Positions 49,870 through 60,421 of a stretch of 64,000 bases of DNA are shown here, one piece after another. Position 1 is the first letter of the stretch. Every line of letters starts with the position of its first letter. Source of the DNA: Ascidia mentula. Lineage: Eukaryota > Chordata > Ascidiacea > Phlebobranchia > Ascidiidae. The position numbers were made by a program, and so were the translations under genes. The notes beneath the pieces were generated by a model, which did not search any database, was not told the origin of the DNA, and saw nothing but the letters and a program-made list of their open reading frames with translations. The stretch covers positions 10,554,001 through 10,618,000 of the forward strand of contig OX387201.1 of assembly GCA_947561715.1 (NCBI GenBank), in the 5' to 3' direction.

Positions 49870-52800
49870 CTACATGGAGTTACAACAATAAACATGTGAA
49901 TAAATAAACACAAACACCGACAAAACCACAAAGATTATTGAGTCAGGCACCCATGGAGGAGAACCATTGATGCACTCCGCGCTCATGCAAGTCTTGCTGT
50001 GAATGCACCACGTACAGTTCCACTGGCTTGTTTGACACGACGAATTCCTACAACATAAATCAAAGTGACTTTGTGCAAATTTTTAAGACCAAATTGTTTG
50101 GGCATCTTGATGAGGAATTTTTTGGGGGTCTCCAACGTCGCAAGTACGGTATATTAAGATAATTCTTTAGTTATTTTTGGCATTTACAGATACATGTCTT
50201 TAAAAGATTTGTTATTATGTGACCCACAAAACCTATGGCCACTGTTCCGACCTGGCCGGCAAGATTCTATTACAATATTCACACCAAGCTGCACGGATGA
50301 GACCTTACAGGTCGAAACAATGGCCCTGTCTGCAGCTTACAGAAGTCATACTATCGGCTCCATCATGCTATATATAAGATGTTTAATGTTCAATATTTCT
50401 GACATTTCAATAGTTTTTGCCATTTCTTCCCACTTACTTACAAAGTGTCATTAGGTTAATACCGTCTCACAAATTGAGATAAACGACTATGTATATGTAA
50501 ATGTTAAGAAATAAACTCATCCTTACATGGACTGGTTGTTTATTCTTGGAACTAACTGACAATCGTACACAATTAACTGACGTTTGGATTCAGCCGTTAT
50601 TCTGCCCTGGTATTCAATTGTTAATGTGACGTTGACGTGATCTGAACGAGAAATGAACAAAATGATTTAATGAACAAGATATATTTTGGTTACAATCTAC
50701 CTTCATTGTGATTTGCGACCAGTGCGGAAAAAGATGATGGGTTGAAAGTGCAGCTTGGTTTGGTCGGAAAGTTGGTGACTGATGATGAATAGTTAAAGAC
50801 ATCGTGGCCCGCGTCATTTCCCGTAAAGCGACACGAATACGGATGAGGTTGTGAAACCAATCCAGTCCCTTCGAAAACCAGGTTTATCTGCAGCATAATA
50901 TGAAATGAGGACAAAGCAAAGCTGTTGTTACAAATTTTTACATTGTAGAAGTAAATCCAACCTCTGATGGAGTGTGTATTTGTATTTGCTTGGGTTGGAT
51001 AGTTGATACCGAAGGACAAAAGGACTGTTTTAAATCCGTGCTCAGCCATTGACCGATATTGCACATTTGTTTCGATGTACACCTTTAACAATAATTTACG
51101 CACGCTTAACGCACTAAAGAACATAAAATACGTATATAACCTAAACCGTGTACTCACAAGCTCTGATGTATGCACCAACCGCAAAAGGGATCTTGTGAAG
51201 ACAAGCATTCTCCACATGACATCAACGATACACAGTTTTCGAATTTTATTCGAAAAACCTGCAAAAAGGTAAAGTTTCTTTACACGGAATCTACAGAGAA
51301 ATTATAACTTCTACCTCCATCGGTGTTATGCCCAAAACAAACTGACCATTTTCATCAGTCCGCAAATCTTTTAAAATGGGCTGAGCAGAAACGGGGATTG
51401 TTTCGGAAACTACTGTCTTCCCTCCGCGGTTGTTGGCCTTAATATTATAAATTTGATAGTAAAGATTCACATGATTCTTTATAATAACGAAATACAAAAT
51501 TACCTTGAAAATCAAGCCCTGGTTTGATCCAACAAATGCAACAGTTTTGTTTGAACTTTTCGTAACCACGAACGCAGACAAATCACCATACTTCGGGTCA
51601 TCAAATAAAATAAAGTCACTCATTCTCGTCGGAATAAGTGAACGAACTCCAGCAATCGCCAAATGGCTTAAGTAATCCTTTGGAAAAGTACATTCGATCT
51701 AAAAAACATAGAACTAAATCACTTTGATTAAAGAAAAGTGACTATTATACGAAACATGCAACCAACCGATGACGTTTCGGTGTTCGACAAAGGGGTGCAA
51801 TGCTTGCTTTTTCCGTCTTTATCAATAAGTTCTGCAGTCATATTGTTGTCATTGCGAAAGCAGAAACTGCGGGCACCATCAAGATGAACATTTATATCAG
51901 AGAGCTTTATCGCACACACAGCATGTTGGTTGATTGTTGCGTTTGAAAACAGAACGAAAAGCTTTCCTTGGCTGTATTGTGCCGCAGTAACGTTTGTAAA
52001 TGTAACTCCATTAACACGACAAGTAATTTCCGACTCAACATACGAATGAGGACCGTAGCTTGGAGCGCTCGAAACATTTCGGAAAATTTCGTGACATGTT
52101 CGAGAGATTCTTGCAAGTGGGGTACCTGACACCGATTTTCGAATTGTAAACAAGTGGTCAGCGGTAGACCACATGTATACGAATGATACTTTGTTCGCCT
52201 GGCCGTACTTTATGTACTTTTTAGAATCGTCGACCAAACTGAAATGATTCTTTGGATATTTCCCTCCAGTAGGAAAATGGTAAGTTTTGATCGATGTTAA
52301 TAAGCATTCGGCATCCACGTAGTTGTCACCAATTGTTTTTGCGCAGCCTGGTCGCATTTCGGCTGTTCCCAAGTACAACAAGTCTCTGTTGCCTTCGCTT
52401 TCACTTATCGCAGCGACCAAGGGAACATTTGGATTGCGAACAGAAAGAATGGAATTTGCAGGAGTTCCACATTTCAGATCGTTGGGGTTTAAAAAAGTTT
52501 GCAACATGTCTTGCGATTTCAGCAAATCACAGGTGCGATAGGCTGTTCCACATGCTACCACTTTGGCTCTGTCGGTAACCAGAACTTTGTTGTAGTTATC
52601 GACACAAAAGGGAGTCTGACTGCATGGTTGTTGTGGGCAAAAGAATGGGCCATTGCAATGGATACTGTCGTTTCCAGGTCCTGTATGAAACACAGACTTT
52701 AAGCCAAACTCACGGGAAGAAATCTGTAGAATAACATTTGTAGTTCCAACGTAGATTGTCCCATTATTTACAACTATGGTTTGTGAAGATGGTATTGATG

Positions 52801-53041
52801 TTTCTGCAAACCGAAAAAACGCGACCTTTATTTCAGAAAGTAAAAGTAAAAAATGTCATATGTCAACAAGTTTTGCTGCCGGCAACATACCACTGCATAA
52901 CGTGATGTTTCCATTGGTATACACATGTCGCAAGTTGATGATATCTGCTGCCAAGTCGGTTCTTAAGCGCTGGGCGCGTACAACAAGGCATAAACACAAG
53001 AGACCACACCAGCACAGCACGCCTGTTAATGTAGAAGCCAT
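49870..53041 (-). CDS. Truncated plexin paralog 2: sema-PSI-IPT ectodomain with hydrophobic tail
   Basis: Nine exons: 52891-53041, 51767-52803, 51504-51698, 51315-51437, 51158-51258, 50962-51082, 50701-50887, 50527-50641, 49870-50047, again 735 aa with the same domain order as copy 1. Signal peptide MASTLTGVLCWCG; sema, PSI and IPT-like parts are intact. The tail exon has the same length (178 bases) as in copy 1 and encodes the identical tail. The two base differences I see there (GAA/GAG for Glu, TCT/TCA for Ser) are silent, as expected of a translated exon under selection or of very recent duplication. One donor reads GTTGGT where its sisters have GTTAGT. A few residues in the sema domain differ. 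No break in frame was found. Confidence 0.85.
50048..50430 (+). mobile_element. Ribozyme-bearing insert in last intron of truncated plexin 2
   Basis: Same insert as in truncated copy 1, at the same place, so it was present before the unit was copied. It carries hammerhead copy 3, and no protein coding capacity is seen. Confidence 0.45.
50286..50348 (+). ncRNA. Hammerhead-ribozyme-like motif, copy 3
   Basis: Best helix I of the set: AAGCTGCA (50286-50293) against TGCAGCTT (50341-50348), eight perfect pairs. Helix II GACC/GGTC, loop TTACA, GAAAC intact, helix III ACA/TGT, cleavage-site C at 50340. Core reads CGGATGA instead of CTGATGA, as in copies 2 and 4. Confidence 0.68.
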
Positions 53042-54170
53042 ACTACCATGCTGAACTTGATTATGAGTACAGGATTTCAAATTCATGTGCTCCCTTATCA
53101 CAAAACCTTCCTGAACAAATATAACAAAATAGAACTGTTAAATAACGCCAGCTCGCCAGAGAAACAAGTAACCTACTGAGACTTGCTTGTTATGATCGGT
53201 TGGCTGAGAAAAAGGCAACATCTCTGTCGAAGAGAAATTTTTCCAAAATTCTGTTACGACACCAAGCGGTAGTATAACATGTAACTACTGTCGCTGTACA
53301 CTTTAAAAGTTACGGATTGAAAAGAGAATTTATTGTAATTGGTGGCAACAGCTTCGGTCCCGCCTGACCCGTACATCTTAAAAACCTTATTGGAATTCTT
53401 GCTAGGTTTTAGAAACAAGAAACTGTAAACTCTAGTCCAACCCTCAGACGTTGGAAGATTGGTTTGTTTGGTGTGGTATCCACTCTTATAATGTAATGTT
53501 AAGTTGTGACAGATCTTTCTTGGTATAAAATGATGTAACCATAATGTTCAGAAAAGAGATTACAAATTGCTGTGCCATTTGCTGCTAAAAATCAATGTTT
53601 CCGTTAATGGTGTGATGATTTGCAAGCACAATAATTTGTATGTATTATGTTCAGGTGCAAAAACAAATGCAGAAAACAACATGTCAGGACAGGATATACA
53701 CAACCAAGCCAGTTTTTCCAATAAATGCAGCCATCACAAGCCTATCCGCTTCGGTTCCAAAATCAGACTACGCGTAAAGGACTCATTACATGAACGTTCA
53801 AGTGAGTAAATCGTGATTGAACAGGGAGAGTAGTAACTTGATTTCGTGCCCGCCGTTGCATTTTGGAACGTTGACAGGAAAGATGTTGTGCCCATTTCCC
53901 CTTTTGCCTGACATACCACATGAACTATTGCGTAATAAGCTTTATATTTCTCTTTATTGATGAGTATGAAATGTGAAAATTTGCGACAGGACTAGGTCGT
54001 GGTACTTCAGTGAAGATTTTGTTTCGAAAAGCATATACTTATAATCTAAAGTTATGTTAAGTATGGGGTTAGAGTATACCCTGGGGCAAAAATGCAACCA
54101 AAGAAACGACTTATGGATGACTTTCTTTCAAAAAATGTGAAAAACTACTGCATGGAATTTCAACAATAAA
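53042..54170. other. 5' flank of truncated plexin 2 (tandem copy)
   Basis: Diverged copy of the plexin 5' flank with several small deletions relative to the other two. Similarity fades at about 54.17 kb, where the remnant fourth unit begins. Confidence 0.55.
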
Positions 54171-55060
54171 CACCGATTTTTTTGGGCATCTTGACGATGA
54201 ATTTTTTGGGAGTCTTTAGTGTCGCAAGTGCGTAATATAAGAGAATTCTTTAGTTATATTGGGAAATTACTGACTCGTGTCTTTATAGATGTTTAATTCG
54301 GTGACCTGCAAGACCTATGACCACTGTTCTGACCTGGCCGGCTAGATTCTATTCCAATATTCACACCAAGCTGCACGGATGAGACCTTATAGGTCGAAAC
54401 AATGGCCCTGTCTGCAGCTCACATAAGTCATACTATCGGCTCCATAATGCTATATATAAGATGTGTAATGTTCAATATTTTGGATATATGAACAGTTTTT
54501 GCCATTTTTTCCCGACGCAGAAATAAACACTAAAATTTCGCACATGTCAGGAAAAATCCTAATGTACGGCAACACTATAATAAATGGCACATGCAAATAA
54601 CTGAGACACCATCCCTTGTCAAGACTCTTGTTGCAAATATTACATTGTAACACCATAAAATCGTTTCTGATTAAGTGTGTGTTGTATTTGCTTGGATTGG
54701 AAAGTTGATACCGAAAAATAATAAGAATAATTTACATCCGTACTCAACCATTGGCTGATGTTGCAAATTTGTTTCGACGTTCGCCTTTAACGATAACAAC
54801 AATTTATGTACAAATTAAAATGAAATACGTTTTAAACCAAAACCGTTTACTCACAAGCTCTGATGTATGCATGAACCGCAAAAGGGATCTTGTGAAGACA
54901 AGCATTCTCCACATGACATCAAAGATACACAGTTTCGAATTTGATTCGAAAAACCTGCAAACAGGTGTTATGCATTTAATCGGAGCGAGCGCTGAGCACA
55001 TGCAACAAGGCATACACAAACGAGTATCAAATTCGAAACTGTATAAACAAACGAATATTT
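54170..55060 (-). pseudogene. Ruined fourth plexin unit
   Basis: Pieces of the truncated-plexin unit in the expected order: the last-intron insert with its ribozyme (about 54.18-54.48 kb), a diverged match to the sixth exon (about 54.67-54.80 kb), a close match to the PSI1 exon (about 54.85-54.96 kb), and a scrap like the first exon near 55.0 kb. The large sema exon and others are missing, so no protein is possible. It shows that the array once had at least four units. Confidence 0.7.
54368..54419 (+). ncRNA. Hammerhead-ribozyme-like motif, copy 4
   Basis: AAGCTGCA and TGCAGCT form helix I, GACC/GGTC helix II with loop TTATA, GAAAC intact, helix III ACA/TGT, cleavage-site C at 54412. Core CGGATGA as in copies 2 and 3. 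It sits in the ruined fourth unit. Confidence 0.62.
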
Positions 55061-55885
55061 AAACACTTACACATGTTGGGTCGTGTGCTCCCCTAAATAT
55101 TTTCCGAACAAATGGGACAAAATGCAATTGTTTTTAGTATCCAACTCGCAGAAAAATCGTGTGATCGCTAAAAATTTGTTGTGTAAGAAATTTTTTTTCG
55201 AAAGTCGTGCTCATGTTTTATTCCTGGGATATATAAACCATAATAACAAAGCAAAAAATATAATGTTAATGTCTCTTTTAGATGGAGTTTGGTGAAAAAT
55301 ATGGATTTGCATTGACAACTTTTGGGGCGATTTCGTAGTCCACGTTTAACGATGTTATCCGGCGAGAGTTTTTGATCTACAGAAGGTTTTTCCCAGGTTT
55401 AGGAATCAGGGTAATTAGCCTTGACGTCTTTGACGTTAAAATTCCACCCTTTCAACCATGAACCTTCACGCATGCAGGAAAGCTAAAGCTAATATTCCAC
55501 AAAAGCGGGCATTTTCGTAACTCAGTTAGTTCACCACAGTGATGTTGGCCACAGCTTTCTGCCTTGATTTTTATATCGCCCTAATTTTGGCACACAACCC
55601 CTGTGTACAATTCGCTGGAAAACCGGCTAGACCTGGCGATTTGTTTTGAAGAATTTCGCTTCTGTTCTGGCTTGTTCGCAGGCAGTTTTGGGCAGAGAAA
55701 GCTTGTCTTATTTGAGATTTTACGGGTTTCTCATAAAGGTGATTATCAAGAGCTAAAAAGTTTATTGAGTATATTATCGAGACTAGTAATTACATTTCCG
55801 TCAACCATTGGTATAAAGATGTTAATTGTCAGCGTGTCGTTTGTATAATGGGCCAAAGAAATAAAAGACATAGATACGTCACCAA
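55061..55885. other. Unassigned sequence between plexin array and LINE
   Basis: No coding sequence with family similarity. It may contain the 5' UTR of the LINE, whose exact start I cannot fix. Confidence 0.4.
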
Positions 55886-56008
55886 TTGGTTGTACCAAGG
55901 AAAGAAAGGCTGCCACTAGTGGGAGTGGTTGTTGGACTTAAAAAGCCATATAGGGCTGTAACGTTACGGCTCATTCTAGGTCTGACGCTCGCGCGAGCAG
56001 GAGCGAAG

Positions 56009-59000
56009 ATGACAGACAAGACAAGTTTTGCGCAGGCAGTAAACAAGAAAGCGGCAAGTTTTAAAAGGCCAAACTGTTTATCTATGCGTTCTGAGAAATT
56101 CCAAAAAAGAGATGAGTTACTTACTTTCCTGAAGAGCGTGAACTACTCGGTTAAAAAATTGGTTGGTATAGCTGACATGCGAGGAAACAACCTAGACATT
56201 ACATGTACAAGCAGAGAAAATGTTATTGAGCTTTATGGCATACTGGTTGATAACGAAGATATTAAATATGTCCGACTGTATGAAAGCGACAAAATTAATG
56301 TTGCGATCGGATGGGTGCCTATTCCATTTCCTAACGAATACCTAGTCGACGAACTAACAAAGAAATATGGAAAGGTCCAAAGAATTACCCATAGAAAAGA
56401 TAAAGAAGGGCTCTTGACCGGAATGAGAGTGGTCCAAATGAATTTAAACGAAGTAGAAGAAAACCCGATACCAAGCTACATTAGAATTGACAATTTCGAA
56501 TTTTATGTTACCTATCATGGGCAAATTTTTACCTGCAAGTATTGTGGAGGAAAAGGACACAAACAAGCAAACTGTCCAACTAGAAAACAGGATTTCCCAG
56601 ATTTAGGTGCACAAATACAAAATAACCAAACACCACACCGAAACGCCGCAAAAACCAAAAAGTCTGATAACAGAGACCCAACTGATAAGAGGGCTGCAAA
56701 ACACGCAGCAACTGACGACGAGGCTCCAGAGAACTCCACAGGAGGTACCTTCAAGCAACATGAAAGAGAAAGGCAAGCAAGTACTCCTCTTAAAGGTAAT
56801 AGCAAAAAGAGAAGTCTGAGAAGCCCGGAGGGGCCGAAAAGCAATAACAGTAGAGGCGTTGGAATTCTACTAGACAAGTCAACTTCGCAACATACAAATA
56901 ACGTTCGAGTAGACCAAGATGGCCGATACATAATGGTTGAAATGTCAATCAATGCTATTGAACTGGTCCTTGTCAATGTCTACGGACCAAACAGGGACGA
57001 ACCGGAATTTATAGATAACTTGTTTTCATCACTAAACAATTTCTCAAATGCCCATGTCATTTTAGGCGGAGATTTTAACTTAGTATTGAACGACAATCTC
57101 GACAAATCGGGTACCGATAAACATGCTAACCGGAATGCGAAGAAAAAGTTAGAGCAATATGCAAATCTAGGAAACTTGCAAGATATATTTCGACAAAAAA
57201 ATCCAAATCTGCAGAAATACTCGAGATTTCAGAAAAATCCATACGCCGCCGCACGTATTGATTTCTTTTTGTTAGATAAACAACTCACTTCTAATGTTAC
57301 AAATGCCGATATCGACCCGGGAATATTGTCAGACCATTGTATGATAACGTTACAACTTGATACCAACCCTCCGTCCCGCGGAAGAGGATACTGGAAGCTC
57401 AATGTATCCCTGCTCGATGATACCAACTATAGAGAGAAAATAGTTAAAGTAGTCACCAACTTCGAAAGCGAAAATCCACCAAATGATACAAATCCACATA
57501 CAAGGTGGGACACACTAAAAGCCGTGATTAGGGGGGAAACAATTCGTTACGCCTCAAACGCTAAAAGAAACAGATTAGCAACCCTACATGAATTCGAAAA
57601 TCGTATGAAAAAAGTGCAAGATACTTTAACTAAAAAGGGGGAAGACGAACGTTTACTAACCGAGTTAGCGCAACTTAAGGACAAATTAAACGAATTTCTT
57701 GTGCGCCAAACTAAAAGCGCCATCGTCAGAAGCAGAGCACGTTGGGCCGAAGACGGGGAAAAAAATACTAAATACTTTTTAAACTTAGAGAAACGGCACA
57801 ACCAAAAGAAAACCATCGATAAATTAAGGTCGGGAAACGGGATTATAACAGACCAGAAGCTTATCTTGTCTGATCTTGTTAATTTTTACGAAGAGCTATA
57901 CAAACAAAACCCAAACAATCTGGATAGTAGTGCCACCGCTGGTAAATTAGCAAACCTTGATCTACCAAAATTAACAAATGAACAAGCCATCGAATTAGAT
58001 GCAGAAATTACGGAAAAAGAGTTTTACATGGCGCTTATGCAAATGGCAAAAAATAAATCTCCCGGATTAGATGGTTTTCCTGCAGAATTTTATTTAACCT
58101 TTTGGAGTAACTTGAAAAACATGTTTATGGCAGCTTGGAAATATACAACGGCAACTGGAGCGCTCTCTAACACGCAAGTGCAGGGGGTGGTAACATTAAT
58201 ACCAAAACCTGGAAAAGACTCTCTCCTACCGGCAAGTTACAGGCCGATAACACTACTGAACGTAGATTATAAAATTGCCTCCAAAGTCATAAATACGCGA
58301 TTAAAATCGGTTTTGAACCAACTAATTTCTCCCAGTCAAAACGGTTTTATACCTGGTAGATATATTGGTACGAACATTCGCCTTTTGTTCGACGTAATCG
58401 ATTTCGCAGATTTTCGTAATATCCCTGGTGCGATACTGTCCTTGGACATATACAAGGCATTTAATACCATAAGCTGGGACTTCATCTACGAGGTGCTCAA
58501 AATATTTGGGTTTGGCAATAAAATTTTATCCTGGATCAAATGCCTTTACAGGAAACCGACCGGTATTATAGTAAACAACAACCACTTGTCGCCGGAATTC
58601 ACAATAAAACGAGGTGTAAGGCAAGGAGATCCACTTTCTCCTACCCTTTTTGTTTTATGCATAGAATGTCTTGCGAGCGCACTTAAAAAGGCCAACTTTC
58701 AAGGCATTCCAATCAATCAACACGAATTTAAAATCTCAATGTTTGCAGATGATACGATCGTTTTTTTAAAGGGAGATGAGGACGACTTTCATAAGGTATT
58801 TAAAGTAATAGAAGAGTTTGGAGAATTGTCAGGGTGCAAATTAAACATGAATAAGTCCGTCGCCTTTTTCATAGGTTCAAAAAGAAATGAACGTGTCAAA
58901 CCTATGGAAAATGAAGGATTGTCATGGCCCGAGAATGTAATAAAATATCTTGGGGTAGAAATACCAATCAAAACAAATGACAACAATGTTATGGTAAACA

Positions 59001-59278
59001 GGAACTTTAATCCCACTCTTAAACAAATCCAAGTGGTATTAAATCTCTGGTCGTCAAGAAGCTTGACACTACTCGGAAAGACAACAATTATTAAATCTCT
59101 GGTAATTCCAATTTTAACGTATAAATTCAGTGTATTACCGATAATCTTAACCAACGATCTTATTTCAAAAATCAAGCGACCAATATTTAAATTTCTTTGG
59201 GGGTCGAAGTGGGAAAGAGTTAAGAGAGACAATATGTTTGGATGTAGACGAAGGCGGCCTCGGCGTAATCGATGTTGA
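56009..59278 (+). CDS. LINE fused ORF1-ORF2 polyprotein
   Basis: Open frame that extends upstream to 55886; the ATG at 56009 (MTDKTSFAQ) is the likeliest start. Residues about 1-200 form the ORF1 RNA-binding part, ending in a CCHC zinc knuckle (CKYCGGKGHKQANC). A charged linker follows. The frame then enters the endonuclease midway (GVGILLDKS, VNVYGPN, GGDFNLVL, SDHCMI), without the N-terminal third that carries the first catalytic Asn and Glu. Reverse transcriptase comes next: LIPKPGKD, SYRPITLLN, QNGFIPGR, a finger-palm stretch, RQGDPLSP and the catalytic FADD. The C-terminus reads into arginine-rich nonsense at the frameshift. Such a fusion is unlikely to mobilise by itself. Confidence 0.85.
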   Translation: MTDKTSFAQAVNKKAASFKRPNCLSMRSEKFQKRDELLTFLKSVNYSVKKLVGIADMRGNNLDITCTSRENVIELYGILVDNEDIKYVRLYESDKINVAIGWVPIPFPNEYLVDELTKKYGKVQRITHRKDKEGLLTGMRVVQMNLNEVEENPIPSYIRIDNFEFYVTYHGQIFTCKYCGGKGHKQANCPTRKQDFPDLGAQIQNNQTPHRNAAKTKKSDNRDPTDKRAAKHAATDDEAPENSTGGTFKQHERERQASTPLKGNSKKRSLRSPEGPKSNNSRGVGILLDKSTSQHTNNVRVDQDGRYIMVEMSINAIELVLVNVYGPNRDEPEFIDNLFSSLNNFSNAHVILGGDFNLVLNDNLDKSGTDKHANRNAKKKLEQYANLGNLQDIFRQKNPNLQKYSRFQKNPYAAARIDFFLLDKQLTSNVTNADIDPGILSDHCMITLQLDTNPPSRGRGYWKLNVSLLDDTNYREKIVKVVTNFESENPPNDTNPHTRWDTLKAVIRGETIRYASNAKRNRLATLHEFENRMKKVQDTLTKKGEDERLLTELAQLKDKLNEFLVRQTKSAIVRSRARWAEDGEKNTKYFLNLEKRHNQKKTIDKLRSGNGIITDQKLILSDLVNFYEELYKQNPNNLDSSATAGKLANLDLPKLTNEQAIELDAEITEKEFYMALMQMAKNKSPGLDGFPAEFYLTFWSNLKNMFMAAWKYTTATGALSNTQVQGVVTLIPKPGKDSLLPASYRPITLLNVDYKIASKVINTRLKSVLNQLISPSQNGFIPGRYIGTNIRLLFDVIDFADFRNIPGAILSLDIYKAFNTISWDFIYEVLKIFGFGNKILSWIKCLYRKPTGIIVNNNHLSPEFTIKRGVRQGDPLSPTLFVLCIECLASALKKANFQGIPINQHEFKISMFADDTIVFLKGDEDDFHKVFKVIEEFGELSGCKLNMNKSVAFFIGSKRNERVKPMENEGLSWPENVIKYLGVEIPIKTNDNNVMVNRNFNPTLKQIQVVLNLWSSRSLTLLGKTTIIKSLVIPILTYKFSVLPIILTNDLISKIKRPIFKFLWGSKWERVKRDNMFGCRRRRPRRNRC

Positions 59279-59825
59279 AAACTACCTCCTTGCACTAAAC
59301 TTAAAATGGTTTAGAAAACTCCATGACGACAAGATTAATGAAACTTGGAAGGTGATAGAAAAGCCGCTTTGCAACGAAAATTGGTTGGAGGCAATTTTAA
59401 ATGGAAATGCAAAAGTTGAGTCTTCACGGTTAAAGCGAATTTTACCCCTACGTTCCCTACGAGCCACCGTAGGAGCTTGCAAAAACCTCTTTACAACGCT
59501 AGGCTTACAACAGAACAATCGTCCATTATGGTTCAATGCCAAAGTTAAATACCACGCAAAACCCGGGTTCATGAATGCATGTATTAAAGCGGGAATTTTA
59601 TTTCAAATAGACATACTTAACACAAACGGAGAGTATCTTGCATATGATACGATTGCAAAAAATTACGGCTTAACGCCCAATAATAAGGATTTCGTGGAAT
59701 TTATCAAGCTTGTCTCAAAATTTCCCCCCGAGTGGGATATGGAGTGTGTCCCACCGCACAATTCCATTGTCAAAACTTTAATTCAGACGTTGCATGCTGT
59801 AGATTCCCAAACCCGATTTCGTTAG
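59238..59825 (+). CDS. LINE ORF2 C-terminal fragment in a second frame
   Basis: About 195 residues continuing ORF2 after the frameshift (GGLGVIDVENYLLALNLKWF, then a region like the ORF2 end of Tx1 and L1). There is no real start codon here; it is the displaced tail of the upstream frame, not a separate gene. Confidence 0.75.
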   Translation: MDVDEGGLGVIDVENYLLALNLKWFRKLHDDKINETWKVIEKPLCNENWLEAILNGNAKVESSRLKRILPLRSLRATVGACKNLFTTLGLQQNNRPLWFNAKVKYHAKPGFMNACIKAGILFQIDILNTNGEYLAYDTIAKNYGLTPNNKDFVEFIKLVSKFPPEWDMECVPPHNSIVKTLIQTLHAVDSQTRFR

Positions 59826-60421
59826 TTCTTTCCATTACGTTTTCTATGTTTGGCACAACTTCCGTTATTGCGTCACAAAGGCTGCGCAGTAGCCGTGCGC
59901 GTGCAGACCGCATGGTTGTGTTTTTTCTTGGCTAGTTGTGTTACCAGTTATTGTGGTATCTTTAATAATAATGATTCTATTTGAATAAGCAAAACTGCGA
60001 AATAGTTTGTTTACTGTGCCTTGCAGCAATTGAAACTTTACTGGATTATAATAATGCTACTGAAAATGTGTTGTCACGACGGACAATTCTCTGAATAAGA
60101 TCGGTCGCAAAACAGTTCGGTGAGTGCAATTGATTTTGCTATAGTGTAAATTTGTTTACGTATTGATTGTACAATTGCGTTTCTTTACTAGAAACCGCTC
60201 CCGTTCCGGCGCCGTGACTTTGCGCCCGTCATTCATTTCACATTGAATACAACTGTGTTTTGTGTCCTGTACTTGGTGACTACCTGGGAAGCTAGGAGCG
60301 CGTTTCGAGACATTTTGTGCTGAACCGCTGTGCAACGTGTAGCGTTACCGATCGGCTAGAAAAAGCACGTTACATACAAGTTTCGAACTGTCATTGTTAC
60401 AACCGTTTGTGACGTCACAAC
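59826..60421. other. Junction between LINE end and BEL/Pao coding region
   Basis: Six hundred bases without an open frame. It must hold the LINE 3' end and the leader, and perhaps the left LTR, of the next element. With only one end of that element in view, an LTR cannot be delimited. Confidence 0.45.

Larger units (their letters stand above)
41500..55060. repeat. Tandem segmental array of plexin 5' units
   Basis: A unit of about 4.3 kb, made of roughly 1.2 kb of plexin 5' flank plus the first eight to nine exons, occurs intact in the full plexin (to about 45.65 kb), in truncated copy 1 (45.65-49.96 kb) and in truncated copy 2 (49.96-54.17 kb), then as ruins to about 55.06 kb. Landmark: a block shared by the 5' flanks starts near 44.52, 48.84 and 53.13 kb. 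Exon lengths are the same in the three good units (151, 1037, 195, 123, 101, 121, 187 and 115 bases, within a base by eye). Copies look a few percent diverged, so the array is recent or kept alike by gene conversion. Confidence 0.9.
55886..59825 (+). mobile_element. LINE of the Tx1/L1 group, damaged
   Basis: Non-LTR retrotransposon with an ORF1-like part (zinc knuckle), an incomplete APE-type endonuclease, reverse transcriptase and a C-terminal region typical of Tx1/L1 ORF2 (GGLGVIDVENY). Both ends are uncertain: I see neither a clear poly(A) tail nor target-site duplications. Two defects stand out: ORF1 and ORF2 are fused with loss of the endonuclease N-terminus near 56.85 kb, and a one-base frameshift near 59.22-59.24 kb moves the last 195 residues to another frame. 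Otherwise the frame is open over 3.3 kb, so the copy is fairly young. Confidence 0.85.
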
